Shown: piece after piece, positions 63,640-64,000 of the stretch
Numbering within the stretch: the first letter of the stretch is position 1
How the letters are laid out: every line of letters starts with the position of its first letter
From: Dryomyza anilis
Lineage: Eukaryota > Arthropoda > Insecta > Diptera > Dryomyzidae
DNA: 64,000 nt
Assembly: GCA_951804985.1 (NCBI GenBank)
Contig: OX638135.1
Span: forward strand, 42,236,324 to 42,300,323
Reading direction: 5' to 3'
Program-made: the position numbers and the translations under genes
The notes under the pieces: generated by a model
Databases searched by the model: none
The model's input: the letters and a program-made list of their open reading frames with translations, nothing else
What the model was told of the DNA's origin: nothing

Positions 63640-64000
63640 CCAGTTGGGAAGGTTAGATCACATGGGAAATTTTAAAGTAGGTGTAATTATGATAGTTAGG
63701 ATTATCAAAATTATAGTCGGTCTAAGCCGACTATAAATACCCTACACATATGTGTGGTTACCATTCAAAGTGATATATAGGTCACCAGGGTATACGAATC
63801 CTGAAAATAACTACAAACGTTCAATCGCTGAAGAATTTCCATTCATTTGATACCCATATTTACAAATGGGTAGGTGTACCGAATTTCGATTTTTTTTTTT
63901 GTGAACCACAAGTCTTTTTGCCGGAAAACATTATTATAATGTATTTGAGCATGATATCAATATATATTTGACCAAAAAAGTTTATCTAAGCACGTATACA
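63640..64000 (+). mobile_element. mini-me/DINE-1-like element, type B (cut by window end)
   Basis: CCAGTTGGGAAGGTTAGATC, hairpin TATAGTCGGTCTAAGCCGAC, ATACCCTACACATATGTG and AGTTTATCTAAGCACGTATA. Nearly identical to the copy at 18849, hence young. It is inserted in the type A copy before it. Confidence 0.85.

Noticed and set aside
63422..63736. 104-codon plus-strand frame
   Set aside because: It crosses the junction between two mini-me elements, both non-coding families.

Overview
This window looks like transposon-dense, probably heterochromatic DNA from a higher (schizophoran) fly. The signs are the strong AT bias, short-tailed DINE-1/mini-me-type elements with their diagnostic (GACA)n / 'ATCAAGAATATATATACTTT' core, Ty3/Gypsy elements with insect-style tRNA primer sites, an RTE-like non-LTR element and Tc1/mariner- and hAT-type relics. 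I see no convincing host gene, tRNA, rRNA or CRISPR array. Almost everything recognisable is a mobile element or tandem repeat, and nearly every coding region is broken. Element names used here (X, D, E, G, J, R1, MITE-A and so on) are labels for this annotation only.

Layout. 1-13.9 kb: MITEs, mini-me/DINE-1 copies, tandem arrays, a 1.4-kb long-TIR foldback element and two dead mariner-type transposase remnants. 13.9-31.2 kb: two minus-strand copies of an RTE-like non-LTR element; the upstream one (beta) is split by a 13.9-kb Gypsy element, X1 (16321-30201), flanked by a GCCT target duplication. X1 itself contains a mini-me copy in gag, a solo LTR of family D, a TA-flanked MITE, expanded (TA)n repeats and another mini-me copy in its 3' LTR. 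31.2-38.9 kb: tandem repeats, two adjacent copies of an ACCG-rich TIR element (G) and mini-me insertions. 38.97-51.68 kb: a minus-strand Gypsy element, D (412/mdg1-like pol). Its 5' LTR is split by a second minus-strand Gypsy element, E, whose integrase is split by a non-autonomous hAT element, which in turn carries a Tc1/mariner-type MITE: four levels of nesting, three of them marked by target duplications. 52.3-62.5 kb: X2, a second copy of X, with a solo D LTR in gag and a mini-me copy downstream. 62.0-64.0 kb: a 952-bp tandem duplication and a mini-me-in-mini-me insertion running off the window.

How the parts relate. Clean empty/filled comparisons between X1 and X2, between LTRs and between repeat units allow a relative order of insertions to be read directly. 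The most interesting functional signal is in the D-family LTR: all four copies keep a perfect three-box heat-shock-element motif (GAAnnTTCnnGAA type) a short distance upstream of a TATA box and initiator, which suggests a stress-responsive retrotransposon promoter. Other notable items are the D gag (SAP domain plus 11-residue coiled-coil repeats), several small TIR/MITE families with TA duplications, and a direct view of microsatellite growth inside mini-me copies. All family assignments are from motif recognition by eye; no database search was possible.
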